Source of the DNA: Eubacterium sp.
Lineage (GTDB): Bacteria > Bacillota > Clostridia > Lachnospirales > Lachnospiraceae
Length of the DNA stretch: 52,150 nt
NCBI GenBank assembly: GCA_024684035.1
Contig: JAIKXQ010000090.1
Coordinates: forward strand, 1 to 52,150
Reading direction: 5' to 3'
Positions 10,262-17,719 of the stretch are shown one piece after another (the first letter of the stretch is position 1; each line of letters opens with the position of its first letter). Below the pieces are notes generated by a model. That model worked only from the letters and a program-made list of their open reading frames with translations, was not told the origin of the DNA and made no database searches. The position numbers and the translations under genes were made by a program.

Positions 10262-10295
10262 GGGAAATTCGAACCAATTTCCCATAAGACAATAA
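10262..10295. repeat. dispersed terminator-associated hairpin, copy F (decayed)
   Basis: GGGAAATT (10262-10269) and AATTTCCC (10276-10283) form the inner stem. The outer sequence CATAAGACAATA matches only the right arm of better copies, so the left outer arm has decayed. It directly abuts the terminator-like hairpin at 10295-10335. Confidence 0.6.
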
Positions 10296-10335
10296 TAGCG
10301 CAATTATTTCCTGTAAATGGACACAATTGCGCTAT
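10295..10335 (-). terminator. hairpin after the amino-acid ABC operon, probable terminator
   Basis: Perfect 11-bp arms ATAGCGCAATT (10295-10305) and AATTGCGCTAT (10325-10335). On the minus strand the stem is followed by TATTGTCTTATGG, a weak T-run shared with repeat copy F. It lies 48 bp past the ATPase stop codon. An operator role for purB is an alternative reading. Confidence 0.55.
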
Positions 10336-10382
10336 CATTATAAGGCATCTCAATATCAAAAGCAAGACAGCCCATTACTGTT

Positions 10383-11156
10383 TTAGTACTGGTTTTTGTT
10401 ATATCCCGCAAGGAATTCCTTCGTTCTGTCCTCTGTCGGATTCTCGAAGATCTGTGCCGGTGTACCCTGTTCCGCAATTACGCCCTTATCCATAAAAATG
10501 ACATGATCCGAGACGTCTCTGGCGAAGTCCATCTCGTGAGTGACAATGATCATGGTTGTGTTGTTGTCGGCAAGGCCGCGGATGACCTTGAGTACTTCAC
10601 CGGTGAGCTCCGGATCCAGCGCGCTGGTGGGCTCGTCAAAACAGAGGATATCCGGCTTCAGCGCCAGGGCGCGGGCGATGGCCACACGCTGCTGCTGTCC
10701 GCCGGAGAGCTGATGTGGATAGTTGTTCTCCCTGTTTGAGAGTCCCATCATGGCGAGAAGTTCTCTTCCCCTTGCCTCGATCTCGTCGGGATTCATTTCC
10801 GGATTTTTCTTTGCCGCAAGCTTCGGTGCCAGTGTCACATTCTCCAGCGCCGTGTACTGGGGAAAGAGGTTAAAATTCTGGAAGACCATGCCGAAATGAA
10901 GTCTCTTCTTCCGCACATCCTCTTCACTTTCTCTTCCGATGGTTGCCGCGTCAAAAAGCCGTTCTCCGCGGACGGTAATCGTTCCTCCATCCGGCATCTC
11001 CAGGAAATTCAGACAGCGCAGCAGTGTGGTCTTTCCGCTGCCGGAAGAACCGATGATCGACAGCGCCTGTCCCTCTTCCATGTTGAAGCTGATATCCTTC
11101 AGAACTTCTGTGTTTTCAAAATTTTTCACAATATGTGATACTTCAAGTAAGGCCAT
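10383..11156 (-). CDS. polar amino-acid ABC transporter, ATP-binding protein
   Basis: ATPase subunit that powers amino-acid import at the inner face of the membrane. The 257 residues include Walker [10 protein letters not shown] near residue 36, a Q-loop ([11 protein letters not shown]), the ABC signature [15 protein letters not shown], Walker [15 protein letters not shown], and the switch His in [10 protein letters not shown]. It belongs to the GlnQ/HisP/TcyC group. The start ATG follows GGAGTAGTT. It is the last gene of a binding protein-permease-ATPase operon, 29 bp after the permease. Substrate (glutamine, cystine, arginine or another polar amino acid) cannot be decided from sequence alone. 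Confidence 0.95.
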   Translation of the reverse strand: MALLEVSHIVKNFENTEVLKDISFNMEEGQALSIIGSSGSGKTTLLRCLNFLEMPDGGTITVRGERLFDAATIGRESEEDVRKKRLHFGMVFQNFNLFPQYTALENVTLAPKLAAKKNPEMNPDEIEARGRELLAMMGLSNRENNYPHQLSGGQQQRVAIARALALKPDILCFDEPTSALDPELTGEVLKVIRGLADNNTTMIIVTHEMDFARDVSDHVIFMDKGVIAEQGTPAQIFENPTEDRTKEFLAGYNKNQY

Positions 11157-11185
11157 AACTACTCCTGTAATTGTCTGTCAGATAT

Positions 11186-11842
11186 TTATTTGAAGAAACT
11201 GAGCTTCTTCTCGATGAAGCTGAACGCCATCGTGAGTACACCGCTGAAAAGAAGATAGAATACGCCGGTGTAAAACAGAGGCCAGATCAGACCGTTGGAT
11301 TTCGAAAACGCATTTCCGGTAAAAATAATCTCGGCCACACTGATCACATTGGCAAGGGAGGTATCCTTTACCAGCGTAATGATCTCGTTGGACATCGGCG
11401 GAACGATTCGCTTAATCACCTGGAGGAGTACAACCTCCCGGAAAATCTGTCCCTTCGTCATACCGAGAACCTGTCCCGCCTCATACTGTCCCACAGGAAT
11501 TGACTGAATGCCTCCCCTGTAGATCTCGGAGAAATAGCAGGAGTAATTGATGACAAAGGCCACCAGCGCCGCTATGAATCTTCCGCTTAAACCAAGGCCG
11601 TTCCATACCGGATGTCCCAGAAGGCCGGGGCCGTAGAAAATTACGTAGAGCTGAAGCATCAGCGGTGTTCCCCTGATCACCCAGATCAGAAATTTAATCG
11701 GATATTTCAGCAGCGCCACCTTGCTCATGGATCCAAGGCTCAAAAGGAGTCCCAGAGGCAGAGCAAGGATCAGTGTCAGCGCGAAAAGTTCAAGTGTCTT
11801 GGCAAAGCCCTGAAGCAATTGCAATGTAACTGTAATAAACAT
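11186..11842 (-). CDS. polar amino-acid ABC transporter, permease
   Basis: Membrane subunit of the importer, 218 residues, HisM/GlnP family. It has about five TM segments, beginning with QLLQGFAKTLELFALTLIL. The cytoplasmic EAA loop is GQYEAGQVLGMTKGQIFREVVL, which docks on the ATPase. Only a weak SD precedes the ATG at 11842, which suggests translation depends partly on the upstream binding-protein gene, 77 bp away. One permease gene implies a homodimeric channel. Confidence 0.94.
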   Translation of the reverse strand: MFITVTLQLLQGFAKTLELFALTLILALPLGLLLSLGSMSKVALLKYPIKFLIWVIRGTPLMLQLYVIFYGPGLLGHPVWNGLGLSGRFIAALVAFVINYSCYFSEIYRGGIQSIPVGQYEAGQVLGMTKGQIFREVVLLQVIKRIVPPMSNEIITLVKDTSLANVISVAEIIFTGNAFSKSNGLIWPLFYTGVFYLLFSGVLTMAFSFIEKKLSFFK

Positions 11843-11919
11843 GTCTGTTTCTTAATGTCCTGTTCTTTTAGTTATTTTATAAGTCCGGTCTCATAGCATG
11901 AACGGATGTGTGTTTTTTC

Positions 11920-12765
11920 TCAGTTCAGACCGATGAGGGATTCCTGAACACCGTACTTCTCTGCAAGCTCTTTCAGAGAGCCGTCTTTCTCGTAGGAAGC
12001 CAGTGACTTGTCGATGAATGCGGCAAGATCAGAACCCTTTCTGCAGCCGATTCCGTACTCCTCGCTGGTGAGCTCTACAGTGTGTGTAAGATTTGCGAAA
12101 TCTGTTCCGTCGCCGATCATGGCACCTGCCATCAGAAGGTCAATGATGCAGGCATCGGATGTTCCGGATTTTACTTCCATCAGCGCATTTGCCTGCGACT
12201 CCACAGAGTTGTAGTTGAAGCCTTCGTCCTTGGCAGCCTCTTCACCTGCGGAACCGGTCTCTACCGCGAAGGAGAGCTCCTTTACGCTGTCCTTGTCGGC
12301 ATATTTCTCTGCCTTGTCCTTGGGAAGAACAACAACCTGCGCATTCTTCAGATATGCCTTGGTACACTCCATGGCATTTGTCACCTCGCTGGTCAGAGTC
12401 ATTCCGTTCCATACCACATCGATGCTCTTGTTTCCGAGCTCGAGGATTTTGCTGTCCCAGTCGATCTCCACGAATTCAACCTTAACTCCCAGATCTTCAC
12501 CGACTTTCTTTGCCAGGTCTGCGTCAAAGCCTACCCACTCATCGGCGCCGTCCTCTTTGTAATCCATCGGAGCGAAATCTGTCACGCCGACAATCAGCGT
12601 TCCCTTGTCTTTGATATAATCCACATCACTTCCAGCCTGTGCAGATGCTGTCACAACTGTGGCGGAAGAATCGGACTTCACGTCATTGGAAGCGCTGCTT
12701 CCGCATCCTGCCATTGCCACAACCATAGCTGCCGCCAGAATTCCACCGATTAATTTCTTTTTCAT
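11920..12765 (-). CDS. amino-acid ABC transporter, substrate-binding lipoprotein
   Basis: Extracellular solute-binding lipoprotein, 281 residues, bacterial family 3. The signal peptide ends at the lipobox VAMAGC (Cys20), followed by a Ser/Thr/Ala-rich linker to about residue 48. The two-lobed domain starts at IKDKGTLIVGVTDFAPMDY, with the ligand-loop region VWNGMTLTSEV and the second lobe opening at AVETGSAGEEAA. The start ATG follows GGAGAGAACTA. It is the first gene of the operon and lies behind a promoter carrying a palindrome. The substrate is a polar amino acid by family, not determined further. Confidence 0.94.
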   Translation of the reverse strand: MKKKLIGGILAAAMVVAMAGCGSSASNDVKSDSSATVVTASAQAGSDVDYIKDKGTLIVGVTDFAPMDYKEDGADEWVGFDADLAKKVGEDLGVKVEFVEIDWDSKILELGNKSIDVVWNGMTLTSEVTNAMECTKAYLKNAQVVVLPKDKAEKYADKDSVKELSFAVETGSAGEEAAKDEGFNYNSVESQANALMEVKSGTSDACIIDLLMAGAMIGDGTDFANLTHTVELTSEEYGIGCRKGSDLAAFIDKSLASYEKDGSLKELAEKYGVQESLIGLN

Positions 12766-12844
12766 TAGTTCTCTCTCCTTCGCTTTAAGCTTTTCCCAGT
12801 GTCTTTGTTCTCATATTTCCAATTCATTATTTTACCATGTTTAC

Positions 12845-12873
12845 ACTTTACCACGCTAAACTATTTAGCGCAA
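12845..12873 (-). promoter_or_regulatory. promoter of the amino-acid ABC operon with an embedded palindrome
   Basis: On the minus strand TTGCGC (12873-12868), 17-nt spacer, TAAAGT (12850-12845). The spacer and the -35 end contain a perfect palindrome with arms CGCTAAA (12854-12860) and TTTAGCG (12864-12870) and a 3-nt centre, a likely operator. The start codon is about 80 nt downstream. Confidence 0.6.
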
Positions 12874-12928
12874 GCTGTATCGTATCACAGAGCTGTGATT
12901 CTTGTCAAGATTTCGTACCGGATCCCCC

Positions 12929-13005
12929 ATCTGCGAGCTGCGCATCTAAGCGGTGCGTTGTGTCTCATAGGGAGTGCGAAGTACTTCGGTCTATGAGGCA
13001 AAAAA
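12929..13005. repeat. dispersed terminator-associated hairpin, copy A
   Basis: The entry module GCTGCGCATCTAAGCGG is followed by GCGTTG and a hairpin with outer arms TGTCTCATAG and CTATGAGGCA, then AAAAAA. The 31-32 bases from 12929 differ from copy C by a single base in the GCGG(T/A)GCGTT part. The inner stem is degenerate. Confidence 0.8.
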
Positions 13006-13046
13006 CAGCGGTCATATCCTCTGTACCGGGATAGCCGCCGCTGTTT
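12998..13046 (-). terminator. rho-independent terminator after alr
   Basis: Arms AAACAGCGG (13003-13011) and CCGCTGTTT (13038-13046). On the minus strand the stem runs into TTTTTTGCC. The T-run is the A-run edge of repeat copy A. Confidence 0.8.
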
Positions 13047-13083
13047 CTTCTATATATACTGTTGTGTTCTTGCAAAGGGCGCT

Positions 13084-14226
13084 TCAGCGATCGACATCAT
13101 ACACTCTTCGGACTCTCGGGCTGATGTCGCAGAGCATCTCGTAGTTGAACCGGCCGGACGGATCCGCGATTTCCTCAATGGAAATGCACTCTTCACCGTC
13201 ACGCCCCACCAGAGTAACCACATCTTCTACCGCCACGTCCGGAATCTCACTGACATCCACCATCATCTGGTCCATACAGACGCGGCCGAGAATCGGCGCC
13301 GTTTTTCCATGAATGAGCACCCGGCCTTTAGAAGAAAGAGCTCTGGGATATCCGTCGGCATAACCGATGGAGACCGTAGCTATTTTTGTCACCGGTTTCT
13401 GTGTCACAAAGGTGGCGCCGTAGCTGACGCCGATGCCGGGCGCAACCTCTTTCACATGAATCACGTGTGCCTTCCAGGCAAGCGCAGGTATGAGGTTCAT
13501 ATTCTCCTTCTTCACTTCTTCCGAAGGATAAATGCCATAGTTGGTGATGCCTGTCCGCACCATGTCATAGCGGTGTTTCTCGTCAATATCAAATTCCATC
13601 ACTGCCGCGCTGTTGCAGACATGACGGATCGGGATCCGCACGTTCCTCTCTTCCAGCATAGCCAGCATGGTATCGTACTTTTCGAACTGTCCGTCGCAGT
13701 AGGTCTTGTCCACCATGTCCGCGCAGGAGAGGTGGGTGAACATACCCTCGATCTCCAGATTCGGCATCAGAGAAATCTCCCGGATCTGATCCGCATCCCC
13801 TTCGGTGACCTGAAAACCGATTCTCGTCATACCTGTGTCCAGAGCAATGTGCAGCTTTGCGCTCCTTCCGAGGGATGCCGCCTTACGGCTCAGAATTTCC
13901 GCATCCTCCAGATGGTAGATACTCGGCCGGATATCGGCCAGAATCATATCCTCGTACTCTGCCGGCGAGATGTATCCGAGATCCAGAATCGGTTTGTGGA
14001 TGCCCGCCTCCCGGAGTTCCAGACCTTCCTCCAGTGTCGCCACCGCAAAAAAATCCACCTTCTCCTGAAGATGCCGCGCAACTCTCACCGCCCCGTGGCC
14101 GTAGGCATTTGCTTTCACAACTGCCAGCAGCTTTGTTCCGCTGCCAATCCTCTTCCTTGCCTCGTCAATATTGTGTTCGATCGCAGCAAGAGATACTTCC
14201 GCATATGTTCTCAAATACTCTTCCAT
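13084..14226 (-). CDS. alr: alanine racemase
   Basis: PLP-dependent enzyme making D-alanine for peptidoglycan. The 380 residues match the family. The PLP lysine is Lys38 in AVVKANAYGHG, and the catalytic Tyr lies in GVSYGATF near residue 265. The C-terminal beta domain is complete through SPRVRRVYDVDR. The start ATG follows GAGAGGATGGAAAGTA. It lies downstream of the Lrp-type regulator with a hairpin in the 110-bp gap, and its own terminator follows. Lrp-family proteins sense amino acids, so local control of alr is possible but not shown. Confidence 0.97.
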   Translation of the reverse strand: MEEYLRTYAEVSLAAIEHNIDEARKRIGSGTKLLAVVKANAYGHGAVRVARHLQEKVDFFAVATLEEGLELREAGIHKPILDLGYISPAEYEDMILADIRPSIYHLEDAEILSRKAASLGRSAKLHIALDTGMTRIGFQVTEGDADQIREISLMPNLEIEGMFTHLSCADMVDKTYCDGQFEKYDTMLAMLEERNVRIPIRHVCNSAAVMEFDIDEKHRYDMVRTGITNYGIYPSEEVKKENMNLIPALAWKAHVIHVKEVAPGIGVSYGATFVTQKPVTKIATVSIGYADGYPRALSSKGRVLIHGKTAPILGRVCMDQMMVDVSEIPDVAVEDVVTLVGRDGEECISIEEIADPSGRFNYEMLCDISPRVRRVYDVDR

Positions 14227-14291
14227 TACTTTCCATCCTCTCTCCCGAATCCTTCCGTCAGATTATGGAATATGTTACCTACAGCATATGG

Positions 14292-14323
14292 AAAGGCGCG
14301 GGGCGTAAAGCCTCGCGCCTTTT
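14292..14323 (-). terminator. hairpin between the Lrp-type gene and alr
   Basis: AAAGGCGCG (14292-14300) and CGCGCCTTT (14315-14323), with an inner GGC/GCC pair and a short loop. The stem is GC-rich with only a short T-run on either side, so it is a probable terminator, possibly leaky, after the Lrp-type gene. Confidence 0.55.
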
Positions 14324-14336
14324 CTCGCAATTACAA

Positions 14337-14798
14337 TCAATCCATTCCCTTCGGTTTGCGGATTGCAGAATACACATTCTTCACGTCCTTGAGTACGACG
14401 TGGGTTGTTGTGTCCTTGATTCCCTCGAGACCCATAATCTTACGGTGGATCTGCTCAAGCTCCTCCGGTGACTCACAGGCGATCTTAAGAATCAGGTCCA
14501 TGCTTCCTGTTATGTAATAACATGATACTACATTATCCATCTTCTGGATAGCCTCAGAAAACGCGTCAAAGTAAACCGGTTTTTCAAGGGCTACTTCCAT
14601 GAGCGCCGTCATGATATTTCCGACTTTATTTTCATCCACAATGATCGTATATTTATCAATCACGTGATTCTCTTCGAGTTTGTGAATTCGCTCTATTACT
14701 GCCGATACAGAGAGATGAATCTCTTTGCTGATATTAGATGCTGTCTCTCTCGCGTTTGCCTGAAGTGCTTTTAAGATTCTGTAATCTATCTGATCCAT
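14337..14798 (-). CDS. Lrp/AsnC family transcriptional regulator
   Basis: DNA-binding feast/famine regulator, 153 residues, the usual family size. Residues 1-55 form the winged helix-turn-helix (DYRILKALQANARETASNIS, then LSVSAVIERIHKLEE). Residues 65-145 form the RAM ligand-binding domain with the family's GSMDLILKI motif. The start ATG follows GGAG with an 8-nt spacer. It is transcribed toward alr from its own promoter. An imperfect palindrome TGTA-N11-TACA overlaps the -10, which would suit autoregulation. The ligand and the regulon are unknown. Confidence 0.92.
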   Translation of the reverse strand: MDQIDYRILKALQANARETASNISKEIHLSVSAVIERIHKLEENHVIDKYTIIVDENKVGNIMTALMEVALEKPVYFDAFSEAIQKMDNVVSCYYITGSMDLILKIACESPEELEQIHRKIMGLEGIKDTTTHVVLKDVKNVYSAIRKPKGMD

Positions 14799-14857
14799 GT
14801 TCTCAACTCCACATATAAAAATATTTGTACTTTCACCAATTTTTTGTGTACCGTACT

Positions 14858-14885
14858 AGTATACAAGATTTTTTCGTCAATGCAA
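14858..14885 (-). promoter_or_regulatory. promoter of the Lrp-type regulator
   Basis: On the minus strand TTGCAT (14885-14880), 16-nt spacer, TATACT (14863-14858). The -10 is overlapped by an imperfect palindrome (TGTA...TACA, about 14847-14865). Confidence 0.6.
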
Positions 14886-14972
14886 GCAAAAATATGAAAT
14901 GTTTCATTAAGAATTTCTGTTTGAACGTCCTTTGTTTTCCCGGATCACAGAACATCCATATGTTATTTTCTG

Positions 14973-15560
14973 TTAACTCTTCTTTGTTGTCAGAAACTGA
15001 AATGCAATCCCTGCCGCTGCCAGAACAATCATCAGCAGCACTGCGCTGTCCAGATCCACATACATCGGGATAAGTTTCTGGATATTGCTTCCAGCCTGAA
15101 TACCTCCGACAGCACCGGTCAGAACAATCAGATACTCTCTGGCATATTTCAGTGCCAGCATTCCGGCAAGTACAAAAACTCCTACATAGACGAGCGCACG
15201 CAATGCCTCCCAGCCGTCACCCACCGGAAAGGTGAACAACGAGATTACGGAAGCTGCCGCTGAACCGGCAAAAATAAACAACCCGACTTTATATACCTTG
15301 TAAGATATTGCGGCGCAAAGACCTCCGCAGGCAAGTCCGATCATATACTTGGCATATCCCGGACTCGGCAGAAACTTCGCTCCGATCAGAAATCCGAACG
15401 CCGCTCCGATCAGAAAGCAGACAACCATCATCCACAGCTGAGCATACTTATAACCGGAAAAACAAAGAAGCAGTGCCACGATCAGACCGATCACAGCGCC
15501 GAAAGCCAGCAATTGCGGCGATGATTGAACCTGCGCGATAGCGCTCTGTACGATATTCAT
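14973..15560 (-). CDS. small multi-pass membrane protein, DUF4203/TMEM198-like
   Basis: 195 residues with about seven hydrophobic segments; function unknown. The central repeat FSGYKYAQLWMMVVCFLIGA followed by FGFLIGAKFLP resembles the TM7S3/TMEM198 (DUF4203) fold, in which a GY(K/R) turn is followed by glycine-rich helices. There is no signal peptide, and a short basic tail (TTKKS) would be cytoplasmic. The start ATG follows GGGGGGAAAGAAACT. It stands alone between the Lrp-type gene and a tRNA pair, so context says little. The family call is by pattern and moderately sure. Confidence 0.65.
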   Translation of the reverse strand: MNIVQSAIAQVQSSPQLLAFGAVIGLIVALLLCFSGYKYAQLWMMVVCFLIGAAFGFLIGAKFLPSPGYAKYMIGLACGGLCAAISYKVYKVGLFIFAGSAAASVISLFTFPVGDGWEALRALVYVGVFVLAGMLALKYAREYLIVLTGAVGGIQAGSNIQKLIPMYVDLDSAVLLMIVLAAAGIAFQFLTTKKS

Positions 15561-15669
15561 AGTTTCTTTCCCCCCTGTTCTGCTATATTTGCAGACTCTA
15601 TTAGTTTACCTCAAATTATTGCGATTCTCAATAAAATTCAGACAAACGCAGAGCAATTTCCCTTAACGC

Positions 15670-15700
15670 AAAAAAAATCCTTCGAATAAATTCGAAGGAC
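15670..15700 (-). terminator. rho-independent terminator of the tRNA-Gly pair
   Basis: TCCTTCGAAT (15678-15687) and ATTCGAAGGA (15690-15699) form a perfect 10-bp stem. On the minus strand a run of eight T follows. Confidence 0.9.
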
Positions 15701-15734
15701 TTCAAAACGAAACTGTATTAAAACAAAAAAGAAG

Positions 15735-15806
15735 AGCGCGAGACGGGATTCGAACCCGCGACCCCAACCTTGGCAAGGTTGTACTCCACCCCTGAGCCAC
15801 TCGCGC
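15735..15806 (-). tRNA. tRNA-Gly (anticodon GCC)
   Basis: Acceptor stem GCGCGAG/CTCGCGC, anticodon stem CAACC/GGTTG with loop TTGCCAA (anticodon GCC, reads GGC/GGU), and T-arm loop TTCGAAT. The discriminator base is U, as usual for tRNA-Gly. CCA is not encoded; the next bases are CTT. Confidence 0.96.
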
Positions 15807-15815
15807 ATACATAAG

Positions 15816-15833
15816 CGAATCTTTCAAGATTCG
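15816..15833. other. spacer hairpin between the two tRNA-Gly genes
   Basis: Perfect 8-bp inverted repeat CGAATCTT/AAGATTCG with a 2-nt loop, in the 29-nt spacer. It may help processing of the dicistronic tRNA precursor. Confidence 0.5.
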
Positions 15834-15835
15834 AG

Positions 15836-15906
15836 AGCAGGTGATGGGAATCGAACCCACGTATCCAGCTTGGAAGGCTGGTGTTCTACCATTGAACTAC
15901 ACCTGC
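15836..15906 (-). tRNA. tRNA-Gly (anticodon TCC)
   Basis: Acceptor stem GCAGGTG/CACCTGC, anticodon stem CCAGC/GCTGG with loop CTTCCAA (anticodon TCC, reads GGA/GGG), T-loop TTCGATT, discriminator U. CCA is not encoded. It lies upstream of the GCC isoacceptor in one transcript. Confidence 0.96.
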
Positions 15907-15989
15907 GTTTCGCGTCGGCGCTTAACTGCGTCAACGCTGATAAGTATAACACAAGGAAGAAAAATGTCAACAGCTTTTTAAATAAAATT

Positions 15990-16424
15990 TCAGATCACAT
16001 AATCATTGATCATTCCGGCGTTCCAGTTCTTCAGATCTTCGATGGTATAGGAGTCAACTACCTTCGAAATTGCCTCATCCAGTTCTTCCCAGAGTCTTAA
16101 GGTCACGCAGCTGCCCCGTCGGGGACAGTCATTCACATCTCCCGCCAGGCACTCGACCGGTGAGAGACTTCCTTCTGTGACACGCAGGATATCCCCCACC
16201 GTATACTCGGAAGCCTTTTTTGCAAGCAGATAACCACCCTGGGGGCCTCTGACGCTCTTGAGATACTTCGCCCGGACAAGGGCAGATACAATCTGTTCCA
16301 GATACTTCAGTGAGATTTCCTGCCTGGCGGAGATATCCTTGATCCTGACGGGTACTCCGTTGTCATGCAGCGCTATATCCAGCATCATTCTGAGCGCATA
16401 TCTGCCCTTTGTTGAAATCTTCAA
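15990..16424 (-). CDS. Rrf2 family regulator with three conserved cysteines (IscR-like)
   Basis: 144-residue transcription factor. Residues 1-75 form the winged HTH (MKISTKGRYALRMMLDIAL, then the wing GPQGGYLLAKK). Three cysteines spaced C-x7-C-x5-C (ECLAGDVNDCPRRGSC) sit where IscR binds its Fe-S cluster; the cysteine-metabolism regulator CymR of Bacillus lacks such cysteines. The start is TTG at 16424, preceded by AGGAGG with a 7-nt spacer. It lies 17 bp after cysK in the same operon. The pairing with cysK, and the suf operon 5 kb away, suggest that it senses Fe-S or cysteine status and controls one or both. That link is inference. Confidence 0.9.
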   Translation of the reverse strand: MKISTKGRYALRMMLDIALHDNGVPVRIKDISARQEISLKYLEQIVSALVRAKYLKSVRGPQGGYLLAKKASEYTVGDILRVTEGSLSPVECLAGDVNDCPRRGSCVTLRLWEELDEAISKVVDSYTIEDLKNWNAGMINDYVI

Positions 16425-16441
16425 GTCTTATCCTCCTGTGA

Positions 16442-17374
16442 TCAGTTCTCAAAGAGTGCAGTTGAGTAATATCTGTCACCGCTGTCCGGAAGTACTGCCA
16501 CGATTGTTTTTCCCTCTGCCTCCGGTCTCTGCGCGATCTGAAGTGCAGCATAGAGAGCCGCTCCGGAAGAAATACCTACGAGTACACCCTCAAGGTGTGC
16601 AAGCTCCTTGGATGTCTCAAAAGGTTTCTCGTTGTCAACGGTGATAACCTCATCGTAGATCTTCTGATCGAGTACGCTGGGCACAAAGCCTGCGCCGATA
16701 CCCTGAATCTTGTGAGGTCCGCCATGTCCCTCGGTGAGTACCGGGGATGTCTGCGGCTCAACGGCAACAACTTTCACCTCAGCCTTTTTCTCTTTGAGGA
16801 ATTTACCTGTACCTGTGAGTGTTCCGCCTGTTCCGACACCTGCAACGAGATAATCTACAGCGCCCTCTGTATCCTCCCAGATCTCCGGTCCTGTTGTGAG
16901 ATAATGTGTCTTCGGGTTGGACGGGTTGTCAAACTGACCTGTGAGGAAGGAATTCGGTGTATTCTCCACGATCTCTTTTGCCTTCTCAATGGCACCGCTC
17001 ATTCCTCTGCTTCCGTCTGTGAGAACGAGCTCTGCACCGTAAGCCTTGAGAATGTTCCTTCTCTCAACGCTCATCGTCTCCGGCATGGTGAGAATCAGTT
17101 TATATCCTTTGGCAGCCGCAATAAACGCAAGACCGATACCTGTATTTCCGGATGTGGGCTCAACGATGGTAGCTCCCGGTTTGATCTTGCCTGCCGCCTC
17201 TGCGTCCTCGATCATCTTCTTTGCGATTCGATCCTTCACGGAACCTGCCGGATTGAAATACTCAAGCTTTACCAGCAGTTTTGCCTTGAGGTTATACTTC
17301 TCCTCGAACTTTGTAAGTTCTACCACCGGTGTGTTTCCTACGAGTTCTGTTGTGCTCTTATATACTTTTGCCAT
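16442..17374 (-). CDS. cysK: cysteine synthase (O-acetylserine sulfhydrylase)
   Basis: PLP enzyme making L-cysteine from O-acetylserine and sulfide, 310 residues. The PLP lysine is in [11 protein letters not shown] near residue 45, the substrate loop is [10 protein letters not shown], and the phosphate-binding loop is [19 protein letters not shown] near residue 265 completes the cofactor site. The start ATG follows AAAGGAGACAGGGGAT. Upstream is a consensus sigma-A promoter overlapped by a short inverted repeat, and downstream the Rrf2 regulator follows in the same operon. The order suggests feedback control of cysteine synthesis. Assignment as CysK rather than CysM is by overall similarity. 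Confidence 0.97.
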   Translation of the reverse strand: MAKVYKSTTELVGNTPVVELTKFEEKYNLKAKLLVKLEYFNPAGSVKDRIAKKMIEDAEAAGKIKPGATIVEPTSGNTGIGLAFIAAAKGYKLILTMPETMSVERRNILKAYGAELVLTDGSRGMSGAIEKAKEIVENTPNSFLTGQFDNPSNPKTHYLTTGPEIWEDTEGAVDYLVAGVGTGGTLTGTGKFLKEKKAEVKVVAVEPQTSPVLTEGHGGPHKIQGIGAGFVPSVLDQKIYDEVITVDNEKPFETSKELAHLEGVLVGISSGAALYAALQIAQRPEAEGKTIVAVLPDSGDRYYSTALFEN

Positions 17375-17432
17375 ATCCCCTGTCTCCTTTACAAATGATC
17401 TTATTATGTTTTGTTTTTACTTTTCTTATATT

Positions 17433-17479
17433 TCCTAGCTGATATATAGGATTATAGGATTTTATACCTTTCTTGTCAA
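17433..17479 (-). promoter_or_regulatory. consensus promoter of cysK with candidate Rrf2 operator
   Basis: On the minus strand TTGACA (17479-17474), 17-nt spacer, TATAAT (17456-17451): both hexamers are perfect. An inverted repeat TCCTA-N9-TAGGA (17433-17451) begins at the edge of the -10 and covers the expected transcription start. Direct repeats of CCTATA are also present. The layout suits a repressor. Confidence 0.75.
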
Positions 17480-17513
17480 TAACTTTTATAAATTTCTATA
17501 TGAACAGGAAATA

Positions 17514-17567
17514 CGGAGCGTTTTGTCTCATGGGAAATTCTTCAGAATTTCCCATGAGACAAAAAAA
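17514..17567. repeat. dispersed terminator-associated hairpin, copy B
   Basis: CGGAGCGTT leads into a perfect 20-bp stem: arms 17521-17540 and 17545-17564, loop TTCA. The left arm begins TTTTGTCTCATGGG. It is the best-conserved stem of the family and ends in AAAAAAA. Confidence 0.85.
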
Positions 17568-17607
17568 CGATCCCCCGCACACTGCGATCTGCAGCATGCG
17601 GGGGATC
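17561..17607 (-). terminator. rho-independent terminator after the sigma-like gene
   Basis: GATCCCCCGCA (17569-17579) and TGCGGGGGATC (17597-17607). On the minus strand the stem is followed by GTTTTTTTG, the T-run being the A-run edge of repeat copy B. Confidence 0.85.
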
Positions 17608-17666
17608 TGAAGTCCGCCCGGGACTTTGTTCGTCTTATTTGATGGACTTTGTTCCTCTTGTTTGAT
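17608..17666. repeat. reversed fragment of the dispersed repeat with a 23-bp tandem duplication
   Basis: AAGTCCG...GGACTTTGTTCGTCTTAT reads as the reverse complement of the GAACAAAGTCCG module of copy D. GGACTTTGTTC plus 12 bases occurs twice in tandem (17621-17643 and 17644-17666) with two mismatches. The rest of the 17375-17719 gap holds the cysK promoter, copy B and a terminator. Confidence 0.7.
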
Positions 17667-17719
17667 AAACGCTTTTTCTTCTTACTTGAGTCCATTCACC
17701 TGATTTGTGGAAGCCTTCC

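Noticed and set aside
17521-17567. Dispersed hairpins considered as intrinsic terminators themselves
   Set aside because: On either strand the stem is preceded by T and followed by A, so it lacks a downstream U-tract; separate terminator stems lie beside them.
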